64,000 bases of DNA from Terriglobales bacterium (lineage in GTDB: Bacteria; Acidobacteriota; Terriglobia; Terriglobales; Acidobacteriaceae), in contig DASPRM010000022.1 in assembly GCA_035624455.1 (NCBI GenBank), forward strand, positions 1 to 64,000. The letters are read 5' to 3'. The notes under the pieces are model-generated. The model did no database searches. It worked only from the letters and a program-made list of their open reading frames with translations, and was not told where the DNA came from. Both the position numbers and the translations under genes were made by a program. Each line of letters starts with the position of its first letter. Within the stretch, counting starts at the first letter, position 1. Positions 27,291-36,235 of the stretch are shown here, piece after piece.

Positions 27291-29129
27291 ATGAATCCTC
27301 AGAAACTTCGGTTGGTTCTCCCGTTGTTATTGTTCGTGCTGATTCTCTTTGCTGCTGTTGCCGCGCCCGCTGAGTCGCGTCCCGAGGCATTACATAAATT
27401 TTTTGCGGACGTGTTTGAACAACAGTTGCGGGACAGCCCGCAATTCGCGACGGCCATCGGCCGTCACGACTATGATGACCGATGGAACGACTGGTCGCGC
27501 GCCGGACTGGACCGCCGCCGCGCCCACCTCCAGCAGTGGCTTAAGGAACTCGATACGTTCCCGGTGGAAGGTCTGCCGGCCGAGGACCGACTCAGCGTGC
27601 GGCTGCTTCACTATGATCTGCAGCAGGCACTGGACGCCTTCGATCTCGAGAATTGGCTACTGAGCATGGGGCAGATGTTCGGGCTGCACAACCGTGTTTA
27701 TCTCACGGTGGACCGCATGCCCGCGCAGACCCTGCATGATTATCAGAACATCCTTGCCCGCCTTCGTGCTGTGCCTGCGTATGTCGATCAGAACATCGCC
27801 ATGCTCAACGATGCCGTGCAGCATGGATATGTGCAGCCTCGACTCGTTGTGGATATCGTCAGCAAGCAAATCTCCACCCAGGCAGCTCAGACTCCTGAAA
27901 ACACAAATCTGTTGGTTGCGTTTCGCCATTTTCCATCGAGCATTCCAGGCGACGTACAGGCGAAGATGCGAGCCGATGCCACCGACGCTTATCAGAACCA
28001 GTTTGTGCCGGCATGGCGCAAGCTCCTCGACTATGTCCAGAATTCTTACGCTCCTCATGCGCGGACCAGCATCGGGCTGAGCGCGCTGCCGGGTGGACGG
28101 GAGGCCTACGCGATCCTGGTCCGGCGGCTCACCACGACCAATATGACGCCGGATGAGATCCACAAAATCGGTGAGGAAGAGGTTGCCCGCATCGAGAAAG
28201 AGATGCTGGCCATCGCTCGCTCGACGGGGTTCAACGGCTCACTGGAGGAATTCCAGCGTAACCTACAGACTTCGCTGGAACAGCATTTCCGTTCGCGCGA
28301 GGAGATGCTGGTGTATTGCCGCAATACGGCCAAAATCATCGAGCCGCAGCTGCCGGTGCTCTTCAAGCATATTCCGCTCTTGCTTTATGGCGTACGTCCG
28401 ATTCCGGAGGACCGCGAGCAAGCCTCGGCCAGCAATGCGCAAGCGCCATCGCCCGACGGCAGTACTCCGGGATGGTTCAATCTGAAGACGTATGAGCCGG
28501 AGAAGCAGGTTAAGTTCGACAAAGAGGCGCTGGTGCTGCACGAGGCCGTGCCCGGTCACATTTTTCAGATCACGCTGGCGCATTCGCTGCCGGACCTGCC
28601 GGAGTTCCGCAAGTTCTACTTCAACAGCGCCTACGCAGAAGGCTGGGCACTCTACGCGGAGTCCCTGGGTGCGCAGCTCGGGGTATATCGCGATCCACAC
28701 AGCCGCTTTGGCCAGCTCAGCAGTGAGCGGTTTCGAGCGGTGAGGCTGGTCGTTGATACCGGCATTCATACCATGGGCTGGACTCGCGATCAGGCGATCG
28801 AATACTTCCGCATGCACGCCCCGGAAGAGTCTGTTTCGGAGATTGATCGCTACATCTCATGGCCGGCGCAAGCTCTCGCCTACAAGGTAGGCCAGCTCCA
28901 GATCGTGAGGCTGCGACAGCAGGCGGAGCAGAGTCTCGGCGTCAGGTTCGACATACGGGATTTTCACGACGCGGTTCTGCGGGACGGAGCTCTGCCGATG
29001 GAGTGGCTGCAGCAGCAGGTGCAGCAGTACATCAGCTCGGCCAAACAATCTGTGCCGAGAGATTCCCTGCCGATAAGGCCAGAGGTCGGATCCGGTCAGC
29101 CCGGGACCGAAAACGGCACTTGGCATTGA
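27291..29129 (+). CDS. Secreted DUF885 family protein (putative zinc peptidase)
   Basis: 612 aa, all-helical DUF885 layout. The N-terminal signal peptide (LRLVLPLLLFVLILFAAVAAPAES) fixes the start at the ATG at 27291 rather than at a longer upstream reading. The putative metal site is ALVLHEAVPGHIFQI (HExxPGH at about 417-423), followed by FNSAYAEGWALYAESLG, which is typical of the family and supplies a likely further ligand. Members resemble carboxypeptidase-type metalloproteases, but few are characterised; the substrate is unknown. An internal segment rich in Gln, Ala, Ser and Pro lies at about 390-405. Confidence 0.88.
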   Translation: MNPQKLRLVLPLLLFVLILFAAVAAPAESRPEALHKFFADVFEQQLRDSPQFATAIGRHDYDDRWNDWSRAGLDRRRAHLQQWLKELDTFPVEGLPAEDRLSVRLLHYDLQQALDAFDLENWLLSMGQMFGLHNRVYLTVDRMPAQTLHDYQNILARLRAVPAYVDQNIAMLNDAVQHGYVQPRLVVDIVSKQISTQAAQTPENTNLLVAFRHFPSSIPGDVQAKMRADATDAYQNQFVPAWRKLLDYVQNSYAPHARTSIGLSALPGGREAYAILVRRLTTTNMTPDEIHKIGEEEVARIEKEMLAIARSTGFNGSLEEFQRNLQTSLEQHFRSREEMLVYCRNTAKIIEPQLPVLFKHIPLLLYGVRPIPEDREQASASNAQAPSPDGSTPGWFNLKTYEPEKQVKFDKEALVLHEAVPGHIFQITLAHSLPDLPEFRKFYFNSAYAEGWALYAESLGAQLGVYRDPHSRFGQLSSERFRAVRLVVDTGIHTMGWTRDQAIEYFRMHAPEESVSEIDRYISWPAQALAYKVGQLQIVRLRQQAEQSLGVRFDIRDFHDAVLRDGALPMEWLQQQVQQYISSAKQSVPRDSLPIRPEVGSGQPGTENGTWH

Positions 29130-29232
29130 CGGCAGCCGTTTTCAGGCGTAGCTGCTAAAATTTGGCTGTCGTCCTGTGCTGCGGAAAAAGAAAATCGCTC
29201 CTGATCCCACCGTCTCCCGCTCCACGTTAAAG

Positions 29233-29985
29233 ATGCGGTTGCTGAAGAAGCTGAAGTGTACGACGCGGTTTGAACGCGAGCTTTGGCGGGAAGGAGCGCA
29301 ACTCGTCGCAGGCGTGGATGAGGTCGGTCGCGGGGCGCTGTTCGGACCGGTTGTGGCGGGCGCGGTGATTCTCGATCCCAGCTACCGCATCAAGGGACTC
29401 CGCGATTCGAAACTGCTGCCGGCCGCTCGCCGCGTCGTGCTCGCCGAGCGCATCAAGCAGCACTGTATAGCGTGGGCGATTGCCGCGGTGGATGTCGCGC
29501 GTATCGACCAGCTAAACATCTATCACGCCTCCCGGCTGGCGATGACGGAGGCGGTCCGCCAGCTCCTGCCGGCTCCAGATTTTCTGCTGATTGACGCGCT
29601 GAAACTGGAGCATCCCTGCCAGCAACGATCGATCATTCACGGCGATGCTCTCTCGGCTTCGATCGCTGCTGCTTCCATCGTCGCTAAAGTCGAACGTGAC
29701 CTGATGATCTCTGCCTGGGCGCCCGTTTTTCCTGCCTACGATCTCGCATCCAATAAGGGATATCGTTCCCCCAAACATCTGAAGGCGCTGCGGGAATATG
29801 GGCCATCGCCGCTCCATCGCCAGTCGTTTGCGCCAGTGTGGAACGCAGCATCCCCACAGGAGGCGCTGGAATTCATATTGCAGGAAGAGTCGTCGCCCGA
29901 AGCTGAAGCTCTTCTGGAAGAAGTTGAGCTGGAGTCAGCGGCAGCAGATGATGACCAGGTTGAACTGACTTCGGTCGGCTCATGA
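29233..29985 (+). CDS. rnhB: Ribonuclease HII
   Basis: Removes ribonucleotides misincorporated in DNA and RNA primers. 250 aa from the ATG at 29233. The active-site motif is LVAGVDEVGRGALFGPVVAGAVIL (Asp, Glu); further acidic residues lie in DFLLIDALKLE and the ASIVAKVERDLM segment. The last 50 residues or so (QEESSPEAEALLEEVELES...) form an acidic tail not usual for the family. A GTG at 29176 would add 19 residues; neither start has a strong ribosome site. Confidence 0.94.
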   Translation: MRLLKKLKCTTRFERELWREGAQLVAGVDEVGRGALFGPVVAGAVILDPSYRIKGLRDSKLLPAARRVVLAERIKQHCIAWAIAAVDVARIDQLNIYHASRLAMTEAVRQLLPAPDFLLIDALKLEHPCQQRSIIHGDALSASIAAASIVAKVERDLMISAWAPVFPAYDLASNKGYRSPKHLKALREYGPSPLHRQSFAPVWNAASPQEALEFILQEESSPEAEALLEEVELESAAADDDQVELTSVGS

Positions 29986-29995
29986 TCGGGCGGAA

Positions 29996-30027
29996 CCACG
30001 GACTACACGGATTTCCGCGGATCAGAA
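29996..30027 (+). repeat. Family E repeat (CCACGGAxTACACGGAT type)
   Basis: CCACGGACTACACGGATTTC then CGCGGATCAGAA. It matches the left arm of the inverted-repeat element at 47257-47451. It sits between the convergent rnhB and 30051 genes. Confidence 0.65.
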
Positions 30028-30050
30028 TCAGGCAAAAGTCTCTTCAGAAC

Positions 30051-30665
30051 CTACAGCAGATCCACGTGAAATTTGCACAGGCGGTCGCCCTTAGGCGAGA
30101 TTACCTCCATCACAAGGCGGTCCTCAATCGGTACATGGCCGAGTCTAAAGCCCACGCGGTAGATGCGCTCGTCATAGGGAACGTCCCGCGGCACACCGAT
30201 CTCATCAACGATGCTGGGCTGAATAATTTTCGCTTCCAGGCCACGGAAGATCTTCACACGAAAACGCACACTGAGAAGAAAATCGTTCAGGCTGTGATTG
30301 CTGCTGGCGGGAGTGGGGTGTTCGTCGACGATGCGATCATGCGCGCTGGCTGTAACTCGAAATTGCAGGTACTCGGGGTAGTAGCGGATGAGCTGGCCGC
30401 TCTTGGCAAACAGGTGGGATTGCCCGTCCTGGGTGACATGACGCCATCCCTCGAATTCGGGGCTTTCTACGGAAGCCATGAGGTGGAATCTTTCTCCTGA
30501 AGGCACTAGCCGGAAACTCTCAACTCCCAGCGGAATACGCGAGTGAAATACCACCAACTCGCTGGGCGCATTGGGGTCCTTCTCCCCAGGCAAGAGTTGG
30601 GAACTTAGCAGCAGCAAGGCTAAAGCGAGCGCCGGAACGCAATGTCGGATCTTGCAGTATGGCAT
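30051..30665 (-). CDS. Exported protein of unknown function
   Basis: 204 aa. An N-terminal hydrophobic stretch (ALALALLLLSSQLLPG) suggests a signal peptide or anchor. The mature part is beta-rich and reads like a small periplasmic protein (FRLVPSGERFHLMASVES, SGQLIRYYPEYLQFRVTAS, RVGFRLGHVPIEDRLVMEVISP). I do not recognise a family or catalytic motif. It is transcribed divergently from the PIG-L deacetylase gene and ends against rnhB. Confidence 0.65.
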   Translation of the reverse strand: MPYCKIRHCVPALALALLLLSSQLLPGEKDPNAPSELVVFHSRIPLGVESFRLVPSGERFHLMASVESPEFEGWRHVTQDGQSHLFAKSGQLIRYYPEYLQFRVTASAHDRIVDEHPTPASSNHSLNDFLLSVRFRVKIFRGLEAKIIQPSIVDEIGVPRDVPYDERIYRVGFRLGHVPIEDRLVMEVISPKGDRLCKFHVDLL

Positions 30666-30762
30666 GTATACCTGCCGGTATTCGAGGACCCCAAGGTTGC
30701 TGGAGATTATGCCTGAAATGAGGATTGTGTGCTTGCTAAGATGAAGATGAGAGCCGGAGCGA

Positions 30763-31506
30763 ATGTTCAGACTGCTGTGTATTACAGCTCATCCCGATGA
30801 CGAAGTAGGAGGGTTCGGGGGTACGTTGCTGCTCTATGGCTCTCGCGGGGTTGAGACTTATGTCACTTGCCTAACCCCCGGCCAGGCGGCTACGAACCGT
30901 GGCGGCGCCAGGTCAGATGCAGAACTGGCTGCCATGCGGCGCGCGGAATTTGCCGAGGCTTGCAAAATCCTTCGCGTACATCACGGGGAGGTTCTGGATT
31001 ATCCCGATGCCCGCTTATATCGCGTGGACTTCTTCGAGGTGGTTGGCGTTCTGACGCGCCGTATCCGCGAGATTCGACCGCACGTGGTACTGACGATCGG
31101 CCCGGAGGGAGCGATAACCGCTCATCCCGATCACTCGATGGCATCGGTGTTCGCTACTGTGGCGTACCACTGGGCGGGCAGAAGCAACCATTACCCTGAG
31201 CAGCTCATTAATGGTCTCAAACCGCATCGCGCGCAGAAGCTCTACTACGCCACTGCGAATTTTGTACTCGAGGACCGGCCTCCGGTCTCCCTGCCTCCCG
31301 CTACCGCTATCATCGAGGTGGGCGACATTCTGGAAACGAAGATCATCGCCTTTAGTGCCCACGTCAGCCAGCGTCCTTTGCTGCCGATCTTCGAGAAGAC
31401 GATCCGCAATCGAGGTGCATGCGAGCGCTATCATCTGGCCGCGGCCATAACGCCCCGCACCTTAGACGGCATTGAGCACGACTTGTTCACTGGAGTGATT
31501 GAGTAA
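30763..31506 (+). CDS. PIG-L/LmbE family zinc deacetylase
   Basis: 247 aa. The hallmark AHPDDEVGGFGGTLLLY at residues 9-25 holds two metal ligands (His and Asp), and TAHPDHSMAS supplies the third His. Family members remove acetyl groups from GlcNAc-containing small molecules or lipids (MshB, BshB, LmbE); the actual substrate cannot be told, although a bacillithiol-type or glycan role is possible. GGAG lies near the ATG at 30763. It is followed 72 nt later by tmk. Confidence 0.9.
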   Translation: MFRLLCITAHPDDEVGGFGGTLLLYGSRGVETYVTCLTPGQAATNRGGARSDAELAAMRRAEFAEACKILRVHHGEVLDYPDARLYRVDFFEVVGVLTRRIREIRPHVVLTIGPEGAITAHPDHSMASVFATVAYHWAGRSNHYPEQLINGLKPHRAQKLYYATANFVLEDRPPVSLPPATAIIEVGDILETKIIAFSAHVSQRPLLPIFEKTIRNRGACERYHLAAAITPRTLDGIEHDLFTGVIE

Positions 31507-31578
31507 GCCGGAATCAGCTCATAAGGACGACTTCGGCGCCGATGATATGATTCGGTTGGATTTATCCACCCACTCCTC

Positions 31579-32250
31579 ATGCGCGGGAAATTCATCACTT
31601 TCGAAGGGCTGGATGGCTGCGGCAAAAGCACGCAATTGCAGCGGCTGGCGGAAGTCCTGCGCCAGGAAGGGATCGAGGTAGTGGAGGCTCGCGAGCCCGG
31701 CGGGACGGAAATTGGCGATCGCATTCGGGCCATCGTGCTCGATTCGCGAACCCGGAATCTGGCTCCCAGGGCAGAGCTGGCTTTGTTGTTTGCCTCCCGC
31801 GCGCAGAACCTGCAGGACGTGATTTTGCCTGCTTTGGAGGCCGGCAAATTCGTTCTCTGCGACCGCTATACGGATTCCTCTGAGGCTTATCAGGGAGGAG
31901 GCCGTCAACTGGGAAGCGAGGCAGTGCTTACGGTGCATCAGGTAGTGTGCCAGGGAATCAACCCCGATCTGACCGTGCTGATGGATTCCGAGGTTTCGGC
32001 GAGCGTCGCGAGAGCGCGACGGCGGAACTTATCCCGCCTCGAAGCGGACGCGGCTGGGGATGAGAATCGGTTCGAGCGGGAAAACCAGGCTTTCTTTGAT
32101 CGCGTTCATGAGGCTTACCTGGCCATTGCGCGGCGGGAACCGGAGCGGGTGTTCCTGGTAGATGCCAGGCGGCCAGGAGATGTAGTGCATCGCGAGATTG
32201 TGGAGCACGTGCGGTCTAGATTGTTGGCGGGAGTTACCGACAAGAGGTGA
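31579..32250 (+). CDS. tmk: Thymidylate kinase
   Basis: Phosphorylates dTMP to dTDP. 223 aa: P-loop FEGLDGCGKSTQL at 8-20, the DR(Y/H) motif in LCDRYTDSSEAYQGGGRQL, AREPGGTEIGD for the base-proximal DRX-type loop, and a lid region RARRRNLSRLE. The ATG at 31579 begins MRGKFITFEG, as usual. It precedes holB, a frequent pairing, though a repeat-filled gap of 157 nt lies between. Confidence 0.96.
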   Translation: MRGKFITFEGLDGCGKSTQLQRLAEVLRQEGIEVVEAREPGGTEIGDRIRAIVLDSRTRNLAPRAELALLFASRAQNLQDVILPALEAGKFVLCDRYTDSSEAYQGGGRQLGSEAVLTVHQVVCQGINPDLTVLMDSEVSASVARARRRNLSRLEADAAGDENRFERENQAFFDRVHEAYLAIARREPERVFLVDARRPGDVVHREIVEHVRSRLLAGVTDKR

Positions 32251-32278
32251 GGAGGTTCAGGCTGCATCGGTATCTTTT

Positions 32279-32370
32279 CCCACCCCGCCAAAAGGGGATC
32301 GGAAGGGTGGGGGACCTAGCAAGTCGAGGCGTGTGCCTCGACCTGGATGGACGAGACGTCCGTCCCGACG
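32279..32370 (+). repeat. Family D hairpin plus family C palindrome between tmk and holB
   Basis: CCCACCCCGCCAAAAGGGGATC / GGAAGGGTGGG (32279-32311), then GTCGAGGCGTGTGCCTCGACC and ACGAGACGTCCGTCCCGACG (32323-32370). The latter matches 37299-37348. The two families are also found close together in the 22185 cluster. Confidence 0.7.
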
Positions 32371-32407
32371 CGACGTTTCGGAAATTGTGGGCCACAGGGT
32401 TCTGAGT

Positions 32408-33508
32408 ATGGGGTTCTCTGATTTTCACGGCAATGCGGAAACCGTGGCGGCGATACGCCAGATGCTGGCTCGTGATCGCTTTCCCCATGCGGTAATCCTT
32501 GCCGGCCCAAGGGGATCGGGAAAGTTCACGCTGGCGCAGATGATCGCCAAGGCAATGAACTGCCTGGAGCAGCCTGCCGGCGCGCTACCCGATTTCTGCG
32601 GGCACTGCGCGAACTGCGTTCAGATCGGGGGAGCTGACGATCTCCCCGCGCGCCTGGCAGAGGCGGTCGAAGCCCGCGAGAATCTTCGTGAAGCGGATCG
32701 CAAAGACACTCGCATCTTCGTGCAGACTCATGCTGATGTGCTCATCATCCCGCCGGACCCGCCCCAGATGATGGTCAAGGTGGATCAGATCCGGCATCTC
32801 ATCAGCGCAATTTACAAGCGGCCGGCGAAGGCGAGGCAGGCGGTATATATCTTTCCGGAATCTGCTTTTATGAAGGAGGCCGCCAACTCGTTACTAAAGG
32901 TGCTGGAAGAGCCTCCGGCATTCGCCACTCTGCTCATTGCGAGCACAAATCCGGGAGAGCTGCTTCCGACGATTCGGTCACGATGCGTGACCCTGAGGCT
33001 TGCACCCCTGCCTACCTCTGAGTTGGAGCAATATCTTGCGCAAGGGCGTCCAGACTGGAACAGCAAAACGCGGGCACTGGTAGCACGGCTGTGCGGCGGG
33101 GCGGTGGGCAAAGCGATCTGTTTTGATCTGGAGACGTATACCGCGGCGCGCAAAGATGCGCTGGTGCTCCTGAATTCGGCCGTTCACGCCGAGGATCACT
33201 CGCAGCTTTTTCGCACCACGGAAGACTACCGCGCGGGAGGAGAGGGGCGGGAAAAAACAGAGCAGTTGCTGCAAGCCGTGTACGGGGTGCTGGAGGATAT
33301 CTTGTATTTGAAATCAGGAGCTTCGGCCCTGGTCCGAAATGTGGATATTGTCCCCGAACTGTCAGGTTTGGCCGGGCTGGTGGACTTTCAGTGGATCGTC
33401 AGCGCAAGCCATGGTCTGGACGAGGTCCATAGCGGGATGCGCCGTAATGTGTTGCGGTCGCTTTCCCTGGACGCATTCTCGACTGAACTGGAGCCGGAAA
33501 CGGCCTGA
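32408..33508 (+). CDS. holB: DNA polymerase III delta' subunit (clamp loader)
   Basis: 366 aa, AAA+ clamp-loader subunit. It begins MGFSDFHGNAETVAAIRQML and has HAVILAGPRGSGKFTLAQ, where the Walker A Thr/Ser is replaced by Phe, in line with delta' not acting as an ATPase. Zinc-module cysteines lie at about 52, 64, 67 and 70 (FCGHCANC). The sensor region has EAANSLLKVLEEPPAFATLLI and TIRSRCVTLRLAPL, typical of HolB. The ATG at 32408 is supported by the alignment start; longer readings translate the upstream repeat. Confidence 0.92.
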   Translation: MGFSDFHGNAETVAAIRQMLARDRFPHAVILAGPRGSGKFTLAQMIAKAMNCLEQPAGALPDFCGHCANCVQIGGADDLPARLAEAVEARENLREADRKDTRIFVQTHADVLIIPPDPPQMMVKVDQIRHLISAIYKRPAKARQAVYIFPESAFMKEAANSLLKVLEEPPAFATLLIASTNPGELLPTIRSRCVTLRLAPLPTSELEQYLAQGRPDWNSKTRALVARLCGGAVGKAICFDLETYTAARKDALVLLNSAVHAEDHSQLFRTTEDYRAGGEGREKTEQLLQAVYGVLEDILYLKSGASALVRNVDIVPELSGLAGLVDFQWIVSASHGLDEVHSGMRRNVLRSLSLDAFSTELEPETA

Positions 33509-33694
33509 TCAGCCACAATTGCTGGGCAATTCCCACTGGAAAACCGGCAGGGAAGTTGGCCCATTGCCCCTGTGGAAGCAGTATGATACGGTAGCACGCA
33601 GACAAACCTGGCGCCGCAGCCCAGCAAACCATAGCAATCGTGGATTTTCCGAGTCTGTCGCCGCGGATCATTCCTCGAGGAGGCGTACCAACCA

Positions 33695-34126
33695 ATGAAG
33701 GACGCCGTCGAATCTGCTAGCCCCGTTCGCAACGCTGAGCCGGAAAATTTCGGAAACCGCAAACTGATCCGGCCTTCACTCGCTCGCACCGAAAATCACA
33801 ATCGCGCCGAGAACCACAACCGCCTTGAGGGTCCGCCCCGCGTGGAATCAGGAGGCGAGCGCCGGATGCGCCCTCCCACAGGTCCCAGGAAGGCTGCTCC
33901 GCCGGAGCAGACGCACGCGGAAAATTTCTATTATCAGAAACAAATGCAATCGAAGACCCCCATGGTCATGGTTCTGCGGGACGGAGAAGAGATCCACGGC
34001 ATGATCGAGTGGTATGACAAGACTTGCATTAAAGTAACGCGAGACGGAGCACCGAACCTCCTTATTTACAAACCCAGCATCAAATACATGTACAAGGAAT
34101 CCGAGGGCCCCATTTCCAAGAAGTGA
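33695..34126 (+). CDS. Hfq-like Sm-fold protein with basic N-terminal extension
   Basis: 143 aa. Residues about 77-134 align with Hfq: AENFYYQKQMQSKTPMVMVL, RDGEEIHGMIEWYDKTCIKV (Sm1) and LLIYKPSIKYMYK (Sm2, where Hfq has YKHAIS). The first 75 residues are Asn/Arg/Pro-rich and look disordered. Compared with E. coli Hfq, the rim arginine patch (RRER) reads MQSK, Gln41-Phe42 read Lys-Thr, and Lys56-His57 read Lys-Pro. So a hexameric Sm ring is likely but the RNA-binding faces differ. AGGAGG precedes the ATG by about 11 nt. The next gene starts within 10 nt. Confidence 0.75.
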   Translation: MKDAVESASPVRNAEPENFGNRKLIRPSLARTENHNRAENHNRLEGPPRVESGGERRMRPPTGPRKAAPPEQTHAENFYYQKQMQSKTPMVMVLRDGEEIHGMIEWYDKTCIKVTRDGAPNLLIYKPSIKYMYKESEGPISKK

Positions 34127-34127
34127 T

Positions 34128-34937
34128 GTGACTCCCATGCGGATCCGGATGTTTACTCGCCTGCTGCGAAGGGTTGAAAATTCTGGCCGAACTTTCCTGA
34201 ACTGTCCACGAGGCAGCACTGGAGCTCCAGGAAACGCGCTGCTGCTGGTCAGCTATGTCCTGATCCTGACCGTGCCGCTGCTCGGCGAGGTGCCCATGGA
34301 GGCGCCTGTGGAGTCGCCGGTGGAAACGACAGTTCCTGCAGGCACGGTCTTGCCCGTGATGCTGAGGACCTCCATCAATTCCCGCAAGACCCAGCCTGGA
34401 CAGAAGATCGTGGCCCGGGTCATGGAAGATGTTCGACTACCCGACGGACACAAGCTGCCTTCAGGCTCGAAACTCAGCGGACATGTGGTGTCGCTGGCGC
34501 CTCGTATGGGAGAGATACCCAGCAGCATCACCATTGAATTCGACCGGCTACACTTAAAGCATCATCAAGAAATTACGGTGGTGACGAGCCTGCGGGCGAT
34601 TGCCTCGTTCATGGAAGTCAGTGACGCTTACGTTCCCATGTTCGGTCCCGAGCGCCTCAGTATCGCGGCTACATGGCAGCCGCGAAAGATTGGCAGCGAT
34701 AAGAGCTCGCTGCTCAAATGCGGCGTTTCTGCTGATAAGCGCGCACCGGATTTTTGGGTTTTTTACAACACGGCTTGCGGCACCTTCGGTCTGGGAAAAG
34801 GCGTGGAGATCATGCGCAACGGACAGGAGCGTCCGAAGGGGCGCATCTCGCTCACGTCAGAGAAAAAAGATCTGAACCTTTCCGGCGGCGCCGGCCTGCT
34901 GCTACGGGTGGAAGAGCCTAATTCCCTGGGAGAGTAA
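34128..34937 (+). CDS. Exported protein of unknown function (VirB10/TrbI-like beta-rich segment)
   Basis: 269 aa from the GTG at 34128 (an ATG at 34137 is equally possible). A hydrophobic segment at about 38-54 (ALLLVSYVLILTVPLLG) is a signal anchor, followed by a Pro/Glu-rich stretch (VPMEAPVESPVETTVPAG). The core reads GTVLPVMLRTSINSRKTQPGQKIVARVMEDVRLPDG...LPSGSKLSGHVV, resembling the barrel of VirB10/TrbI-like or LysM-adjacent proteins, but no secretion-system genes are present. It may be co-transcribed with the Hfq-like gene. I cannot assign a function. Confidence 0.65.
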   Translation: MTPMRIRMFTRLLRRVENSGRTFLNCPRGSTGAPGNALLLVSYVLILTVPLLGEVPMEAPVESPVETTVPAGTVLPVMLRTSINSRKTQPGQKIVARVMEDVRLPDGHKLPSGSKLSGHVVSLAPRMGEIPSSITIEFDRLHLKHHQEITVVTSLRAIASFMEVSDAYVPMFGPERLSIAATWQPRKIGSDKSSLLKCGVSADKRAPDFWVFYNTACGTFGLGKGVEIMRNGQERPKGRISLTSEKKDLNLSGGAGLLLRVEEPNSLGE

Positions 34938-34962
34938 GGTTCGCCATCTGCAGAATACTTAC

Positions 34963-35517
34963 CTAAACCTTTGGCAGCACAATTCCTCTTTGTGCCTGAT
35001 ATTTCCCGTGGCGATCTTTGTAGCTGGTTTCGCAAGGCTCATCCGACTGGAAGAACAGGATCTGGCAGAGACCTTCGTTGGCATAAATCTTTGCCGGCAG
35101 GGGAGTAGTGTTGGAGATTTCCAGCGTTACGAATCCTTCCCACTCGGGTTCAAAGGGGGTCACGTTGACGATGATGCCGCAACGCGCATAGGTTGATTTA
35201 CCGACGCACAGAGTCAGGACATCGCGCGGGATCTTGAAGTATTCGACGGACCTGGCCAGGGCAAAGGAATTGGGCGGCACGATGGCGCAATCCGAGCGCA
35301 CGGTGACGAAGGACCGCTCGTCGAAGTTCTTGGGGTCGACGATCGTGCTATTGACGTTGGTAAAGATTTTGAATTCGTCGGCTACCCGCAAATCGTAACC
35401 GTAGGACGACAAGCCATATGAAACGACCGTCTCCCGTACCTGCTTCTCGGAAAATGGGTTGATCATGTCGTGTTCCAGAGCCATTTTCCGAATCCAGCGG
35501 TCACTCTTAAGCGCCAT
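34963..35517 (-). CDS. dcd: dCTP deaminase
   Basis: 184 aa, trimeric enzyme making dUTP from dCTP for thymidylate synthesis. Family marks: [13 protein letters not shown] at the start, [13 protein letters not shown], the catalytic region [39 protein letters not shown], and [26 protein letters not shown]. It looks like the mono-functional Dcd; a bifunctional dUTP-forming type is not clearly separable by eye. The ATG at 35517 is fixed by AAAGGAGA about 4 nt upstream; a longer reading to 35700 has no support. Confidence 0.95.
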   Translation of the reverse strand: MALKSDRWIRKMALEHDMINPFSEKQVRETVVSYGLSSYGYDLRVADEFKIFTNVNSTIVDPKNFDERSFVTVRSDCAIVPPNSFALARSVEYFKIPRDVLTLCVGKSTYARCGIIVNVTPFEPEWEGFVTLEISNTTPLPAKIYANEGLCQILFFQSDEPCETSYKDRHGKYQAQRGIVLPKV

Positions 35518-35693
35518 ACATCTCCTTTGCCCCGGAGGACACGATTTGAACACCCTTTCCACCCAAAAGCGTGCTGTGCGTGGGCGAGGGCGTTCCCTCC
35601 CAGGCGCATGACCCTTTGTCTTCAGGACCCACCGATGGCTGGAGGCTTGGCAGGCTTGCTGCGGTAGTCTCATCTTACGAACGAACGCCGCCG

Positions 35694-35722
35694 TTGACAA
35701 TGCTCGTTCAGACCTTTAGGAT
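35694..35722 (+). promoter_or_regulatory. sigma-70-type promoter of the HU gene
   Basis: Perfect -35 TTGACA (35694-35699), 17-bp spacer, -10 TAGGAT (35717-35722). Predicted start near 35729, leader about 105 nt. This is the only other clear signal in the 316-nt gap 35518-35833 between divergent dcd and the HU gene; the rest of the gap shows nothing. Confidence 0.65.
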
Positions 35723-35833
35723 CAGCACTTTACAGCGCCGGATATAAGGGGCATTATCCGGGTGGCGCCTTCCCGGTGAAGCCGCGCTATCCCCGCTGCA
35801 AAACGGCCAATTTGCGAACATTGGGAGCTGCAC

Positions 35834-36103
35834 GTGATTAAGCTCGACATTATCAATGAGGTCGTCAACAAGACCGGTATTACCAAGACGAAAGCTGAGC
35901 TGGCCGTGGAAACCGTCTTTGAAACCATGAAGAAGGCGCTGGCCCACGGTGATCGCATTGAATTACGGGGATTTGGAGTATTTAACGTGCGGCCCCGCAA
36001 GACTGGAATAGGCCGCAACCCACGCACGGGTGCGGAGGTCAGCATTCCTCCAGGCAAGGCCGTCCGCTTTAAGCCTGGGAAAGAACTGCAGTCCATCGAT
36101 TGA
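35834..36103 (+). CDS. HU/IHF family DNA-binding protein
   Basis: 89 aa, nucleoid-associated dimer that bends DNA. The HU core is complete: MIKLDIINEVVNKTGITKTKAELAVE..., the GDRIELRGFGVFNVR segment, and the DNA-intercalating arm RKTGIGRNPRTGAEVSIPPGKAVRFKPGKEL. The GTG start at 35834 has GGGAG 6 nt upstream. It could be HU or an IHF-like subunit; sequence alone does not decide. Its own strong promoter suggests abundant expression. Confidence 0.95.
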   Translation: MIKLDIINEVVNKTGITKTKAELAVETVFETMKKALAHGDRIELRGFGVFNVRPRKTGIGRNPRTGAEVSIPPGKAVRFKPGKELQSID

Positions 36104-36235
36104 ACTTCGGCAAGTGGCTGGCTCGGATTCGGCAGAATAGCTCTCTCTCGGATTCACCGGCAGATGCGTTAGGGAAATAGCACGCCTGCTGGAAGGTGGC
36201 CGGCATCTACTTGATAGCTCGAGTCAGCCATTTCG

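Noticed and set aside
32198-32407. Longer start of holB overlapping tmk
   Set aside because: The added 70 residues translate the D and C repeats; HolB homology starts at the ATG at 32408.
35518-35700. N-terminal extension of dcd to 35700
   Set aside because: Arg/Pro-rich nonsense-like sequence, and a strong ribosome site marks the ATG at 35517.
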